Positions 48,684 to 58,492 of a DNA stretch of 64,000 bases are shown here, piece after piece. Position 1 is the stretch's first letter. Each line of letters starts with the position of its first letter. The notes under the pieces were generated by a model. That model searched no databases. It was not told the DNA's origin and saw nothing but the letters and a program-made list of their open reading frames with translations. The DNA is from Hyphomicrobium sp. (GTDB lineage Bacteria > Pseudomonadota > Alphaproteobacteria > Rhizobiales > Hyphomicrobiaceae), in NCBI GenBank assembly GCA_030148725.1, contig JASBSU010000029.1, positions 18,656 to 82,655 on the forward strand. The letters run 5' to 3'. The position numbers and the translations under genes were made by a program.

Positions 48684-49283
48684 ATGGCACTGCAGGATGT
48701 GGCCGACGCCATGGAAGGCGACGACGGCAAGAAACAACGTGACCGGCTGATCGCCGTCTACATCGGCATTCTCGCCGTCATTCTCGCGGTGGCCGGCGTT
48801 GGCGGCGGCAATGCCACCAAGGACGCCACCGCCCGCAACATCGAGGCCGCGAATACCTGGGCCTTCTTCCAGGCCAAGAACATTCGCCGCCACGAGATCC
48901 GCTTGCAGATTTCCGAGTTCGAGGTGCTGCTCGCGTCCCAGCCGGGCATGCCCGAGGCTGCGCGCACGATGATCGACGAGCGCCTTGCCAAGCTCCGTCA
49001 GGACGAAGCGCGCTACACCTCCGAGCCTGAAACCGGCGAAGGGACGAAGGAGCTGTCCGTCAAGGCGCACGACCTCGAGCAGCAGCGCGACGTAGCGATG
49101 TCGAAAGATCCCTACTTCGATTACGGCCAGGCCATGCTGCAGATCGCCATCGTGCTTGCGTCAGTTTCGATCATCACGGGTGGCAGTGCCTTGCTTTTCC
49201 TCAGTGGTGCCCTGGCCGTCCTCGGCACCCTCCTGACGGTAAACGGGTTCTTCCTGCTGGTTCAGATCCCCTACGTCGGCTGA
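48684..49283 (+). CDS. DUF4337-like membrane protein
   Basis: A 199-residue protein with an N-terminal membrane helix (about 20-40), a middle soluble segment starting [23 protein letters not shown], and two C-terminal helices (about 150-172 and 176-195). The N-x-x-A-x-x-x-W-x-x-x-Q-A-K pattern is the hallmark of DUF4337 proteins, whose function is unknown. AGGGGGGG precedes the start and it follows gpmA by 23 bp, so it may be the third gene of the dapB-gpmA operon. Confidence 0.85.
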   Translation: MALQDVADAMEGDDGKKQRDRLIAVYIGILAVILAVAGVGGGNATKDATARNIEAANTWAFFQAKNIRRHEIRLQISEFEVLLASQPGMPEAARTMIDERLAKLRQDEARYTSEPETGEGTKELSVKAHDLEQQRDVAMSKDPYFDYGQAMLQIAIVLASVSIITGGSALLFLSGALAVLGTLLTVNGFFLLVQIPYVG

Positions 49284-49380
49284 TCCAAGCCGCCCCTGCA
49301 GCGCCTCTTGCTCCCACGGGGCCGAGCCGCTAGCACTACCGCGCTTTCCATCATCCTCACGCAGCTTAGGCCCCAGGCGA

Positions 49381-50493
49381 ATGACCACCTATAACCTGCT
49401 CCTGCTCCCCGGCGACGGCATCGGCGTCGAGACAATCGCTGAGGTCGAGCGGATCATCGACTTTTTGAACACGGCTGGGCGCGTGAAGTTCGCCACCGAC
49501 ACCGATCTCGTCGGAGGCGCGGCCTACGACAAGCACGGCGTCGCCATCTCCGACGCAGCGATGGAGAAGGCGCAGAAAGCCGACGCGGTGATCTTCGGAG
49601 CCGTCGGCGGACCCAAGTGGGACGGCGTGCCCTACGCGGTGCGCCCCGAGGCCGGGCTTCTGCGCCTGCGCAAGGACCTTGGGCTCTTCGCAAATCTGCG
49701 ACCGGCTATCTGCTATCCGGCACTTGCCGACGCCTCTTCACTGAAGCGCGAGCTGGTCGAAGGCCTCGACATCATGATTGTCCGAGAGCTGACGGGCGGC
49801 GTGTATTTCGGCGAACCCAAGGAGATCGTGACGCTCGAGAACGGCGAGAAGCGCGCCGTCGATACGCAGGTCTATACGACGAGCGAGATCGAGCGCATCG
49901 CCAAGGTGGCCTTCGATCTGGCGCGCAAGCGTGGCAACAAGGTGCACTCGGCCGAGAAGCGCAACGTCATGAAGACCGGCGTGCTGTGGAATGAGGTTGT
50001 CACGGCCACCCACAAGGCCTACGCACCGGACGTGAAGCTCGAGCACATCCTGGCCGACAACTGCGCCATGCAGCTCGTCCGCAACCCCAAGCAGTTCGAC
50101 GTCATCGTCACCGACAACCTGTTCGGAGACGTCTTGTCGGACGAGGCCGCGATGGCGACGGGCTCGCTCGGCATGTTGCCGTCCGCGTCGCTCGGCGCAC
50201 CGGACGCCAAGACCGGCAAGCGCAAGGCGCTGTACGAGCCGGTGCATGGTTCCGCGCCCGACATCGCCGGCCAGGGTCTCGCCAACCCGATCGCCACCAT
50301 CGCCTCGTTCGGCATGGCGCTGCGCTATTCCTTCGACATGGGCAGCGAAGCTGACCTGCTCGACAAGGCAATCGCCGGTGTTCTCGCCGCGGGCCTGCGC
50401 ACGGGCGACATCATGCAGCCGGGAATGACCAAGGTCGGCACCTCGGAGATGGGCAGCGCCATCCTCGGCGAACTCAAGAAGCTCGCGGGCTGA
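49381..50493 (+). CDS. leuB: 3-isopropylmalate dehydrogenase
   Basis: LeuB oxidatively decarboxylates 3-isopropylmalate with NAD+. The 370-residue product begins [19 protein letters not shown], has the substrate loop [21 protein letters not shown], and the [28 protein letters not shown] metal-binding and signature region. Size is normal. Neither leuC (33447-34862, opposite strand) nor leuD is adjacent. The 97 bp upstream, after the DUF4337 gene, are likely to hold its promoter. Confidence 0.97.
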   Translation: MTTYNLLLLPGDGIGVETIAEVERIIDFLNTAGRVKFATDTDLVGGAAYDKHGVAISDAAMEKAQKADAVIFGAVGGPKWDGVPYAVRPEAGLLRLRKDLGLFANLRPAICYPALADASSLKRELVEGLDIMIVRELTGGVYFGEPKEIVTLENGEKRAVDTQVYTTSEIERIAKVAFDLARKRGNKVHSAEKRNVMKTGVLWNEVVTATHKAYAPDVKLEHILADNCAMQLVRNPKQFDVIVTDNLFGDVLSDEAAMATGSLGMLPSASLGAPDAKTGKRKALYEPVHGSAPDIAGQGLANPIATIASFGMALRYSFDMGSEADLLDKAIAGVLAAGLRTGDIMQPGMTKVGTSEMGSAILGELKKLAG

Positions 50494-50680
50494 TCCGTCG
50501 CCCTGGCAGCGAAGCCCGCGTCGGCTTTGCGAACGCGTCGACGCGGCAAGCCCGACGCAGGTCAGATGGGCCAGACTTTGGCGGGGCGCTCCCTCGCCCC
50601 TTGCGCGGGGCGGCGACGGCGCGTAAGTGACGCCCGATGGATGCGGCAATGGCGCCGCATTGGAAAATTCGGGTCATACC

Positions 50681-51709
50681 ATGGGTTACAAGGTCGCCGT
50701 GGTCGGCGCCACGGGCAACGTGGGCCGCGAAATGCTGAAGGTGCTTGCTGAGCGCAAGTTTCCGGTGGACGAGGTTTACGCCATCGCCTCCCGGCGCCCG
50801 CTCGGTACGGAGGTCACGTTCGGCGACCGACCACTGAAATGCCAGGATATCGAGCAGTTCGACTTCTCGAAGGTCGACGTCTGCCTCATGTCGGCGGGCT
50901 CTAGCGTGTCGAAGGAATGGTCGCCGCGCATCGGCGCCAAGGGCTGCATCGTCATCGATAACTCGTCGTGCTGGCGCTATGACCTCGACGTGCCGCTCAT
51001 CGTGCCCGAAGTGAACGCGGACGCCATCGCGGGCTACACCAAGAAGAACATCATCGCCAACCCCAACTGCTCGACGGCGCAGCTCGTCGTCGTGCTGAAG
51101 CCGCTGCATGACGCCGCGAAGATCAAGCGCGTCGTGGTCTCGACCTATCAGTCCGTCTCCGGCGCCGGCAAGGAGGCGATGGACGAGTTGTGGTCGCAGA
51201 CCAAGGGCAAATACGTGCCCGGCCAGGAAGTTGCGCCGAATAAGTTTCCCAAGCAGATCGCCTTCAATTGCATTCCTCACATCGACGTCTTCATGGAGGA
51301 CGGCTACACGAAAGAGGAATGGAAGATGCTGGCCGAGACCAAGAAGATTCTCGACCCGGCCATCAAGCTGACGGCAACCTGCGTGCGCGTGCCGGTGTTC
51401 GTCGGTCACTCGGAAGCGGTCACCATCGAGTTCGAGAACCCGATCTCGCCGGAAGAAGCGCGAGCGATTCTGCGCGACGCACCGGGCGTGGTGGTCGTCG
51501 ATAAGCGTGAGCCGGGCGGCTACGTCACGCCGGTCGAGGCTGCCGGCGAGTTCGGAACCTATGTGTCGCGCATTCGCGAGGACGCGACCGTCGAGAACGG
51601 TCTGTCGTTGTGGGTGGTGTCGGACAATCTTCTGAAGGGCGCTGCCCTGAATACGGTGCAGATCGCCGAGACGATCATCGCCCGCAAGCTTCTGCCGAAC
51701 GCCGCCTGA
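50681..51709 (+). CDS. asd: Aspartate-semialdehyde dehydrogenase
   Basis: Asd makes aspartate semialdehyde, the branch point to lysine/DAP, threonine and methionine. The 342-residue product has GATGNVGRE near the start, the active-site cysteine C130 in NPNCSTAQ, and the VSTYQSVSGAGKEAMDEL region. The start at 50681 (MGYKVAVVGATG) is preferred to the open-frame start at 50627. The 187-bp gap after leuB shows no gene. A strong intrinsic terminator follows. Confidence 0.96.
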   Translation: MGYKVAVVGATGNVGREMLKVLAERKFPVDEVYAIASRRPLGTEVTFGDRPLKCQDIEQFDFSKVDVCLMSAGSSVSKEWSPRIGAKGCIVIDNSSCWRYDLDVPLIVPEVNADAIAGYTKKNIIANPNCSTAQLVVVLKPLHDAAKIKRVVVSTYQSVSGAGKEAMDELWSQTKGKYVPGQEVAPNKFPKQIAFNCIPHIDVFMEDGYTKEEWKMLAETKKILDPAIKLTATCVRVPVFVGHSEAVTIEFENPISPEEARAILRDAPGVVVVDKREPGGYVTPVEAAGEFGTYVSRIREDATVENGLSLWVVSDNLLKGAALNTVQIAETIIARKLLPNAA

Positions 51710-51734
51710 GGCCGTTTGCGAGCGCCGACAGATG

Positions 51735-51770
51735 ACGCCGAGCAATCGTCTTGCTCGGCGTTTTCTTTTC
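51735..51770 (+). terminator. Intrinsic terminator after asd
   Basis: A perfect 11-bp stem ACGCCGAGCAA / TTGCTCGGCGT with a TCGTC loop and a T-rich tail TTTCTTTTC, 25 bp after the asd stop and at the very end of the convergent marR gene. Confidence 0.92.
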
Positions 51771-52258
51771 TACTCGCCGCTGTCGGCGCCGTTTCCGGCC
51801 TGCAGCTTTCCGAGCGCTTTCACGATCAGGTTGAGATCCTGCAGGAAGCGTTCGCGTTGCTGACCTGGAAGAACCCCGAGTATCCGATCGTCGACGCGCT
51901 TCGCCAGTGGGTCTGTCGACTTCAGTACCCGCCAGCCCTCTTCGGTCAGCTTGACCGCGTAGGCCCGCGCATCTTCCTTCGTCCGGCGTCGCTGCAGGAG
52001 GCCCTTTTTGAGCATCCGTCGCACGATGTCCGCCAGCGTCGATCGGTCGACCCCGGTTTTCTCGACGAGCAGCGTCTGGCTGACGCCTTCGTTTTGGGCG
52101 ACGGCAACCAACACCGCGTATTGGCGCGGTGTGAGATCGCCGTCCGCCATCTCACCCTGAAAGATGTCGCTGGCGCATTGGCCCGCGCGATGCAGCAGGT
52201 GGATGGGAGATCTCTCGAGTCTGCCCCCCACCGAGTCTCGTGGTTTCTGACGTGTCAT
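51770..52258 (-). CDS. MarR family transcriptional regulator
   Basis: A 162-residue winged-helix regulator. DGDLTPRQYAVLVAVAQNEG, then the recognition region SQTLLVEKTGVDRSTLADIVRRMLKKGLLQRRR and the wing with DARAYAVKLTEEG are standard MarR. It likely represses a nearby or distant gene in response to a small ligand; the 229-bp region upstream, facing the ispZ end, holds no gene and may contain its own operator. It ends at the asd terminator. Confidence 0.92.
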   Translation of the reverse strand: MTRQKPRDSVGGRLERSPIHLLHRAGQCASDIFQGEMADGDLTPRQYAVLVAVAQNEGVSQTLLVEKTGVDRSTLADIVRRMLKKGLLQRRRTKEDARAYAVKLTEEGWRVLKSTDPLAKRVDDRILGVLPGQQRERFLQDLNLIVKALGKLQAGNGADSGE

Positions 52259-52487
52259 GTGTTCTTAGGTCACGCGGGCACGAACCGGAGCCGCGCAAGC
52301 GATCTCCGACCCCCCATGCCCACCTTTGCCTGCGTGGAATAGGATGCGGTACGGATTGGAGAAAATACCAGTTTCGCAAATTCGTCCAGAGCAAAACCAC
52401 ACTCTTCGCGTACTAAAAGCGTAATAATACGCGGCGATAAGAGTGACAGCAGAAAGTCAGCACAAAGAACGTCTGCCGGCGCAACGC

Positions 52488-53075
52488 TCAGTCGGCTGGT
52501 ATTTCATGCGCCTTAAGTAGGCCGATCTGCGAAATGGCGAACGCCATCGTCAACGGCATGATCGCAAATACTTTAAAGCTCACCCACGTGTCGGTGGAGA
52601 CTGTCCGCCAAACCACTTCGTTGAGCACCGCCAGCACCGTGAAGAAGCACGCCCACCGCAGCGTCAGCTTGCGCCAGCCTTCCTCGTTCAGCCGGAACAC
52701 TTCCCCGAACACCACCTTCAGCAGCGAGTGACCGGCGAGCAGGCCGCCGAATAGAGCCGCAGCGAAGAGCCCGTTGACGATCGTAGGCTTGATCTTGATG
52801 AAATGGTCGTCCTGCAGCCACAGCGTCAGGCCGCCGAACACGACCACGCAGGCGCCTGACACGAGTGGCATGACGGGAATGCGGCCGAATATGAAGCGCG
52901 AGGCGATCAGCGACACGATCGTCGCGACCATGAAAACGCCCGTTCCCCAGTAAATGCCGGCCTTTGAATTGACGACGAAGAAGACGATCAGCGGCCCGAC
53001 CTCGACGGCGAGCTTCAGGAGTTGCGAGCGCGTCGCCGACGCCTCCTCCGGCTTTGTCGCTGTCTGCTCGCCCAT
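52488..53075 (-). CDS. IspZ/YciB family inner-membrane protein, copy 1
   Basis: A 195-residue membrane protein of five helices. The family start QLLKLAVEVGPLIVFFVVNSKAGIYWGTG, FGRIPVMPLVSGACVVVFGGLTLWLQDD and the WACFFTVLAVLNEVVWR helix are present. YciB proteins keep the envelope and septation intact, probably with cell-wall synthesis machinery. It follows a longer paralogue (53131-53883) by 55 bp on the same strand, in the position directly after ftsY where most relatives have a single ispZ. Confidence 0.9.
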   Translation of the reverse strand: MGEQTATKPEEASATRSQLLKLAVEVGPLIVFFVVNSKAGIYWGTGVFMVATIVSLIASRFIFGRIPVMPLVSGACVVVFGGLTLWLQDDHFIKIKPTIVNGLFAAALFGGLLAGHSLLKVVFGEVFRLNEEGWRKLTLRWACFFTVLAVLNEVVWRTVSTDTWVSFKVFAIMPLTMAFAISQIGLLKAHEIPAD

Positions 53076-53130
53076 CTGACGTCCTTCCCTGCTCTAGATG
53101 CTTGTTGTTAGCTGGCCGGACGGCGCTCGC

Positions 53131-53883
53131 CTACCGCAAATTCGCCTCGTGCTCGCTGGGCGTGCGCGCAGTCGCCGTTGGCTTGGCCGCAGCCGGCCGC
53201 GCGGACCCAGGGGTTTCCTGTGGGGCTGCAGGCTCCTGAGCCTCAGCGATAGCCTCGAGCTCGACATGCCCTTCCGGGACCCGGTACCGCTGCATCAGGC
53301 GCGTCAGGTACCAGGCGTACAGCCCCGAAAGTGGCATGATGATCGCCACTTTGAAGGCGATCCAGATCCCGACGCCGTCCATTTGCATCCCGAGGATGTT
53401 GTAGATGGACTCGTCCTTGAAGGTCAGCCGGACGGCCTCGTTGGCGACCGCCGTGAACACGAAGAACCAGGCGAAGTTCCACGTGAACTTGTCCCAGCCG
53501 CGCTTCGTGTAGTGGAACGTCTTCTCGAACACGTACTTGAAGAAATTCCGATCCAGCCACAGCCCACCGAACAGAAACGCCGCGAACATGGCGTTGAAGA
53601 TCGTAACCTTGATCTGCACCCACATCGGGTCGTGGGTGATGATCGTTAAGGCGCCGAACACCACGGTGACGGTCGACGCGATGAGCGGAAAGATCGGCAG
53701 TCGCCCTATGACGACGTACATGCCGACGATCGCGACCACCGTCGAGATGATGAGCGCCCATGTTCCGGCTTCGATGCCGTACATGGCGTTGACGATGAAC
53801 ATCAACACCAACGGCCCGAACTCACCGAGAATGTTCACGGTCTGCTCGGCGTTGAAAGGCATCAATCGCTTCAGCGCTCTCAT
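53131..53883 (-). CDS. IspZ/YciB family inner-membrane protein, copy 2 (long form)
   Basis: A 250-residue homologue of the neighbouring IspZ. Aligned pieces include ILGEFGPLVLMFIVNAMYGIEAGTW, IGRLPIFPLIASTVTVVFGALTI and NFAWFFVFTAVANEAVR. It has about 60 additional C-terminal residues rich in Ala, Pro, Glu and Thr after the last helix, and an insertion before the last helix. The pair look like an old tandem duplication that has diverged considerably. It lies 70 bp downstream of ftsY, so ftsY-ispZ2-ispZ1 may be one transcript. Confidence 0.88.
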   Translation of the reverse strand: MRALKRLMPFNAEQTVNILGEFGPLVLMFIVNAMYGIEAGTWALIISTVVAIVGMYVVIGRLPIFPLIASTVTVVFGALTIITHDPMWVQIKVTIFNAMFAAFLFGGLWLDRNFFKYVFEKTFHYTKRGWDKFTWNFAWFFVFTAVANEAVRLTFKDESIYNILGMQMDGVGIWIAFKVAIIMPLSGLYAWYLTRLMQRYRVPEGHVELEAIAEAQEPAAPQETPGSARPAAAKPTATARTPSEHEANLR

Positions 53884-53953
53884 CTGCCGGACATCACCCT
53901 CATCTGCTTAAGAATTCCTGCTCGCCGTATTTAGGTTGCGCCCGCCGGTGAGA

Positions 53954-55021
53954 CTAGCTCCCGGCGATGGCTTGTGCGAACTCGCCGGCATCGAATGGCT
54001 GAAGGTCGTCGATACTCTCGCCAACGCCGATGGCATGGACGGGAAGGCCATGTTTGGCGGAGATTGCGACAAGAATGCCGCCCCGGGCCGTCCCATCGAG
54101 CTTGGTCATCACGAGGCCCGTCACGCCCGCGCGCTCCTTGAAGACGTCAACCTGCGACAAAGCGTTCTGCCCCGTCGTGGCATCGAGCACCAGAAGCACG
54201 TCGTGCGGCGCCGAGGGGTCCATCTTGCGCAGGACGCGGACGACCTTCGCCAGCTCGTCCATGAGGCCTTCCTTGTTCTGGAGGCGCCCGGCCGTATCGA
54301 CCAGCAGCACGTCGACGCCCTCTTCGCGGGCCCGCGCGAATGCATCGTAGACGAGCCCGGCGGCGTCGGCCCCTGCGGACCCGGAAACAACGTGTGCGCC
54401 TGTGCGCTCGCCCCAGATCTTCAATTGCTCGATCGCCGCCGCGCGGAAGGTATCGCCGGCCGCCATCATCACGCTCTTGCCCTGCGCGCGAAACTGCGCG
54501 GCGAGCTTGCCGATCGTCGTGGTCTTGCCTGTGCCGTTGACGCCGACCATGAGGATCACGTGCGGCTTGTGGGTGGCGTCGACGACCAGCGGTTGTGCGA
54601 CGGGAGCGAGCACCTGCTCGACTTCGGTCTTGAGAACCGTGCGCACGTCGTCGGCGCTGATGTCCTTTTCGAAGCGGCCCTTGCGCAGCGTCGTGATGAT
54701 CTTCTCTGCCGTCGCGACACCGAGATCCGACTCGATGAGCAAGTCCTCGAGGTCGTCGAGCGTTGCAGCTTCGAGCTTCTTCTTGGTGAACAGCCCCGTG
54801 ATGCCGTCGGTGAGCTTGGCGGACGTTTTGCCCAGCCCCTGCTTCAGGCGGCTGAACCAGCTTGTCTTCGTGGCCGCCTCTTCCAGAGGCTGAATAGGTT
54901 CGATCGTCGCGTCGGGCGCCGCCGTCGCATCGGCATCGCTTGTTGGCGCGGTGTCGGCCGCTGGCGTTTCGGTGCGCTTGCCCCACAGCCGTCCGAATGT
55001 GCTTTGTACTTTGCCGCTCAC
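53954..55021 (-). CDS. ftsY: Signal recognition particle receptor FtsY
   Basis: FtsY is the membrane-docking GTPase for SRP-ribosome complexes. The 355-residue product has a short acidic/Ala-Thr-rich A domain (1-50), the N domain, then the G domain with GVNGTGKTTT (160-169), the insertion-box GDTFRAAAIEQL, DTAGRLQNKEGLMDEL, and TKLDGTARGG. Its start overlaps the mtaB stop by four bases. The matching partner Ffh is encoded at 59952-61526. Confidence 0.97.
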   Translation of the reverse strand: MSGKVQSTFGRLWGKRTETPAADTAPTSDADATAAPDATIEPIQPLEEAATKTSWFSRLKQGLGKTSAKLTDGITGLFTKKKLEAATLDDLEDLLIESDLGVATAEKIITTLRKGRFEKDISADDVRTVLKTEVEQVLAPVAQPLVVDATHKPHVILMVGVNGTGKTTTIGKLAAQFRAQGKSVMMAAGDTFRAAAIEQLKIWGERTGAHVVSGSAGADAAGLVYDAFARAREEGVDVLLVDTAGRLQNKEGLMDELAKVVRVLRKMDPSAPHDVLLVLDATTGQNALSQVDVFKERAGVTGLVMTKLDGTARGGILVAISAKHGLPVHAIGVGESIDDLQPFDAGEFAQAIAGS

Positions 55022-56274
55022 GCCATGACCTCACCGGATAGCCGCTGACCATCATGGCCACTGACGCGCGCCCGCACCATCGCACCGGCCGCAATCGACG
55101 GCGGCATGCGCATCTCGGCGAACTGGCGCGTACGGCCGATGCAGCCGTTCTCGACCAGCACCTCGACCTCCGAGCCAGTGTGCTGCTCGAGGAAGCGATG
55201 CAGCGTTGCAGCCCCCTTTTCGCGTAGGCGCGCCGCACGCTCCTTCACCACGGATCGCTCCAGTTGCGGCATGCGTGCCGCTGGCGTTCCCTTGCGAGCC
55301 GAGAACGGAAACACATGCAGATAGGTGAGCGCACAATCGTCGACGACGCTCATCGAAGCTTCGAACATCTCGTCGCTTTCGGTAGGAAAGCCCGCGATCA
55401 GGTCGGCGCCGAAAACCGTTTCGGGCCTGAGGCGTCGCACCTTGTTGCAGAAGCTGACGGCATCGGCACGTCTGTGCCGGCGCTTCATGCGCTTCAAGAT
55501 CATGTCGTGACCCGATTGCAGGGAGAGGTGCAGGTGCGGCATCAGCCGCTCCTCCTCGGCGATGGCACGCATGAGATGCTCGTCGGTCTCCACCTGATCG
55601 ATCGACGACAGGCGAAGGCGCTCGAGCTCGGGCACCAGCTTCAGGATCTGACGCACCAGCACGCCGAGGCTGGGCTTTCCCGGCAGGTCCGCGCCGTACG
55701 CCGTGATGTCGACACCCGTGAGCACGACTTCGCGACAGCCCTTCGCCGCAAGCCGGCGGATCTGATTGACGATCTCACCCGCCGGCACAGAGCGCGATGG
55801 TCCGCGCCCGAATGGGATGATGCAGAAGGTGCAGCGATGATCGCAGCCATTCTGCACTTGCACGTAAGCGCGCGTGCGTGACCCGAAGCCATCGATGAGA
55901 TGGCCCGCCGTCTCGCGCACGCTCATGATGTCGTCGACTTGAACGCGCTCCGATGCGGACGTCGCCAGTCCGATGAACGTCTCCGGCTTCATCTTCTCCG
56001 CGTTGCCGATGACGTGGTCGACCTCGTCCAGCGCCGCGAAACGCTCTGGCTCCGTCTGCGCGGCGCAGCCCGTCACGATGATACGTGCCGAAGGGTTCTC
56101 GCGACGCAGCTTGCGGATGGTCTGCGTAGCCCGGCGCACCGCCTCGCCTGTCACCGCGCACGTATTGACGATGATGGCGTCGTCCAATCCCGCCGCCACC
56201 GCGTTCCGGCGCACGACCTCGGACTCATAAGCATTGAGCCTGCAGCCGAGCGTTATGACGAAAGGATCGGCCAT
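55018..56274 (-). CDS. mtaB: tRNA t6A37 methylthiotransferase MtaB
   Basis: MtaB thiomethylates t6A at position 37 of tRNAs reading ANN codons. This 418-residue radical-SAM enzyme has the N-terminal UPF0004 domain with three [4Fe-4S] cysteines (C11, C39, C70), the radical-SAM CDHRCTFC motif (C144, C148, C151) and a C-terminal TRAM domain ending near SGEVMA. Gene order dapF-mtaB-ftsY is the standard one in this order, and it overlaps ftsY by four bases. Confidence 0.95.
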   Translation of the reverse strand: MADPFVITLGCRLNAYESEVVRRNAVAAGLDDAIIVNTCAVTGEAVRRATQTIRKLRRENPSARIIVTGCAAQTEPERFAALDEVDHVIGNAEKMKPETFIGLATSASERVQVDDIMSVRETAGHLIDGFGSRTRAYVQVQNGCDHRCTFCIIPFGRGPSRSVPAGEIVNQIRRLAAKGCREVVLTGVDITAYGADLPGKPSLGVLVRQILKLVPELERLRLSSIDQVETDEHLMRAIAEEERLMPHLHLSLQSGHDMILKRMKRRHRRADAVSFCNKVRRLRPETVFGADLIAGFPTESDEMFEASMSVVDDCALTYLHVFPFSARKGTPAARMPQLERSVVKERAARLREKGAATLHRFLEQHTGSEVEVLVENGCIGRTRQFAEMRMPPSIAAGAMVRARVSGHDGQRLSGEVMA

Positions 56275-56406
56275 GTCAGCTCAGGTGACCTCGGTTGCTG
56301 TCGCGCGGGGTGATGGGGAGCCGATCCGCGCGTGAGGACCCTGGCGCAAACGGGATATTCGGCAGGTTAACTTACGGGCGGTCATAATGGACAACTTTGA
56401 CGATCG

Positions 56407-57273
56407 CTAGACAGGTGCGCGCGACAGAGTATCAGGCTCGAGCGTGCCCTCGAACTCCAGCTCGGCCGGCCCTCGCATCAGGATGTGATCGTTTTCGGTC
56501 CATTCGATGAACAGCGTCCCTCCGGGCAGCTCGACGGCGACCTGGCGCTCGGTGAGCCCCTTGCGCGCTGCAGCAATGGCGGCGGCACATGCGGCGGTGC
56601 CGCAGGCCCGCGTGAGCCCGGCCCCCCGCTCCCAAGTCCGCAGCTTCAGGCTGTTCGGCGATGTCACCTGGGCGAGCGAGATGTTCGCGCGCTCGGGAAA
56701 GATCGGGTGGTTTTCAAGCAGGGGTCCAGCGCGCCCGAGGTCATGCGCGTTGACGTCATCGACCCAGAAGATGGCATGCGGATTGCCGACGTTGACGACC
56801 GACGGCGTATGCAGCGTCGGAGCATCGATGGGGCCGATCTGTAATTCGATGCCGGTCGTGTCCTCGAACGGCTCGGCGAGCGGGATTTCGTTCCACGCAA
56901 AGCGCGGACGTCCCATGTCGATGGTGATGCTGCCGGCGCTTTCCACCTTCGCCTTGAGCAGGCCGGCGCTCGTCTCGACGCTGACGTCGGGACGGCCGAT
57001 CTCTTCCGAGGCGAGCAGCGCAATGCAGCGCGTGGCGTTGCCGCAGGCGCTCACCTCCGAGCCATCAGCGTTGAAGATGCGCATGAACACGTCGGCTTTA
57101 TCTGACGGCTCGATGACAATGACTTGATCGCAGCCGACGCCCGACTTGCGATCGCCGATGCGCCGCGCCTCCTCGGCTCCGAGCACGAAGGGGCGCTGAC
57201 GGGCATCGAGCACGACAAAATCGTTACCGAGGCCGTTCATCTTTCGGAAGGGGATGCTGGCAGTGTCCGTCAT
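56407..57273 (-). CDS. dapF: Diaminopimelate epimerase
   Basis: DapF converts LL- to meso-diaminopimelate for peptidoglycan and lysine. Counting from the Met at 57273, the two catalytic cysteines lie in SACGNATR (C77) and TRACGTAA (C224), and KMNGLGNDFVV opens the protein. The open frame extends to 57309 with another Met at 57282; none has a good Shine-Dalgarno, so the start is uncertain by a few codons. Divergent from the PQQ sugar dehydrogenase gene; 132 bp of gene-free sequence separate its end from mtaB. Confidence 0.96.
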   Translation of the reverse strand: MTDTASIPFRKMNGLGNDFVVLDARQRPFVLGAEEARRIGDRKSGVGCDQVIVIEPSDKADVFMRIFNADGSEVSACGNATRCIALLASEEIGRPDVSVETSAGLLKAKVESAGSITIDMGRPRFAWNEIPLAEPFEDTTGIELQIGPIDAPTLHTPSVVNVGNPHAIFWVDDVNAHDLGRAGPLLENHPIFPERANISLAQVTSPNSLKLRTWERGAGLTRACGTAACAAAIAAARKGLTERQVAVELPGGTLFIEWTENDHILMRGPAELEFEGTLEPDTLSRAPV

Positions 57274-57327
57274 AGAGCCCATATATGGTCTGAAGGCCAA
57301 AAAAGACAATCGATTGGAGGTCCGTTG

Positions 57328-58485
57328 ATGATGCGCTCAAGACTTCGGTGTGCCACCCTTTTTTCGATCGCGGCACTGATGGGGGCGACACCGGCTTCAG
57401 CCGTCACAACGGACGCACCTGCTCCCGCAACCCCAAGTAAAGTCAAGGTCGAGACGTTTGCGGCAGGTCTCGAACACCCTTGGGGCATGCAATTCCTCCC
57501 CGATGGCCGCTTGCTGGTCACGGAGCGTCCTGGCCGACTTCGCATTGTTGGTAAGGACGGAAAGCTATCGCCGCCGATCACCGAAGGCGTTCCCGAGGTC
57601 GCAGCGGTCGGTCAGGGCGGTCTTCTCGACGTTCTCCTCGCGCCCGACTTCGAGAAAACGGGCATCATCTACATTTCCTACGGCGAGCCGCTTGAGGAGG
57701 GCAAGAACCGCACTGCGGTCGCGCGCGCCAAGCTCGTGTTCCAGGGTGACAGCGCTCGCCTGGACGATTTGAAGGTCATCTTCCGCCAGGAGCCGGCGAT
57801 CAAGAGCGGCCACCATTTCGGCTCGCGCCTCGTGTGGGCCAAGGACGGCACGTTGTTCATCACGACCGGCGATCGCAACAGCCTCCGCAAGGAAGCTCAG
57901 AATCCCGCCAACACCATTGGCAAGATCGTGCGCATCAACACGGACGGGACGCCGGCTGCTGACAACCCGAAGTTGCCCGGCTGGGCGCCGGAGGTCTGGT
58001 CGATCGGCCATCGCAGTGTGCAGGGCGCGGCGCTGCGCCCCGGTTCCGACCAGCTCTATACGCTGGAGCACGGCCCCCAAGGCGGCGACGAACTCAACCA
58101 CACCCAGGCCGGCAAGAACTACGGCTGGCCAATCATCACCTACGGAGCCGAGTATGGCACCGGGGCAAAAATCGGCGAGGGCACCGAGAAGGAAGGGCTC
58201 GAGCAGCCGGTCTACTATTGGGTTCCGTCCATTGCGGTATCGCAGCTGGCGTTCTACGACGCAGATCTCTTCCCGGAATGGAAAGGCAACGCGATAGTGG
58301 GCGCTCTCGCCGGGACTCAGCTTCAGCGCCTCGTTTTAAATGGCGGTGACGTCGTCACTGCCGAGACGCTGCTCGAGGACCAGGGCAAGCGCATCCGCGA
58401 TGTCCGCATCGGTCCTGACGGCGCTGTCTGGCTGCTGACCGACGACAGCACCGGCGAGGTGCTGCGCGTCACGCCGGCCGAGTGA
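57328..58485 (+). CDS. Exported PQQ-dependent aldose sugar dehydrogenase
   Basis: A 385-residue six-bladed propeller of the soluble glucose/sorbosone dehydrogenase family that oxidises sugars with PQQ in the periplasm. Signal peptide (cut near ASA/VTT), then LEHPWGMQFLPDGRLLVTERPGR, SGHHFGSRLVWAKDG, and the YTLEHGPQGGDELNHTQAGKNYGWP stretch with the residues that hold PQQ and calcium. GGAGG before the Met pair at 57328 fixes the start. PQQ synthesis genes are not in the window. Convergent with the pentapeptide gene, seven bases apart. Confidence 0.93.
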   Translation: MMRSRLRCATLFSIAALMGATPASAVTTDAPAPATPSKVKVETFAAGLEHPWGMQFLPDGRLLVTERPGRLRIVGKDGKLSPPITEGVPEVAAVGQGGLLDVLLAPDFEKTGIIYISYGEPLEEGKNRTAVARAKLVFQGDSARLDDLKVIFRQEPAIKSGHHFGSRLVWAKDGTLFITTGDRNSLRKEAQNPANTIGKIVRINTDGTPAADNPKLPGWAPEVWSIGHRSVQGAALRPGSDQLYTLEHGPQGGDELNHTQAGKNYGWPIITYGAEYGTGAKIGEGTEKEGLEQPVYYWVPSIAVSQLAFYDADLFPEWKGNAIVGALAGTQLQRLVLNGGDVVTAETLLEDQGKRIRDVRIGPDGAVWLLTDDSTGEVLRVTPAE

Positions 58486-58492
58486 GGGCTCT

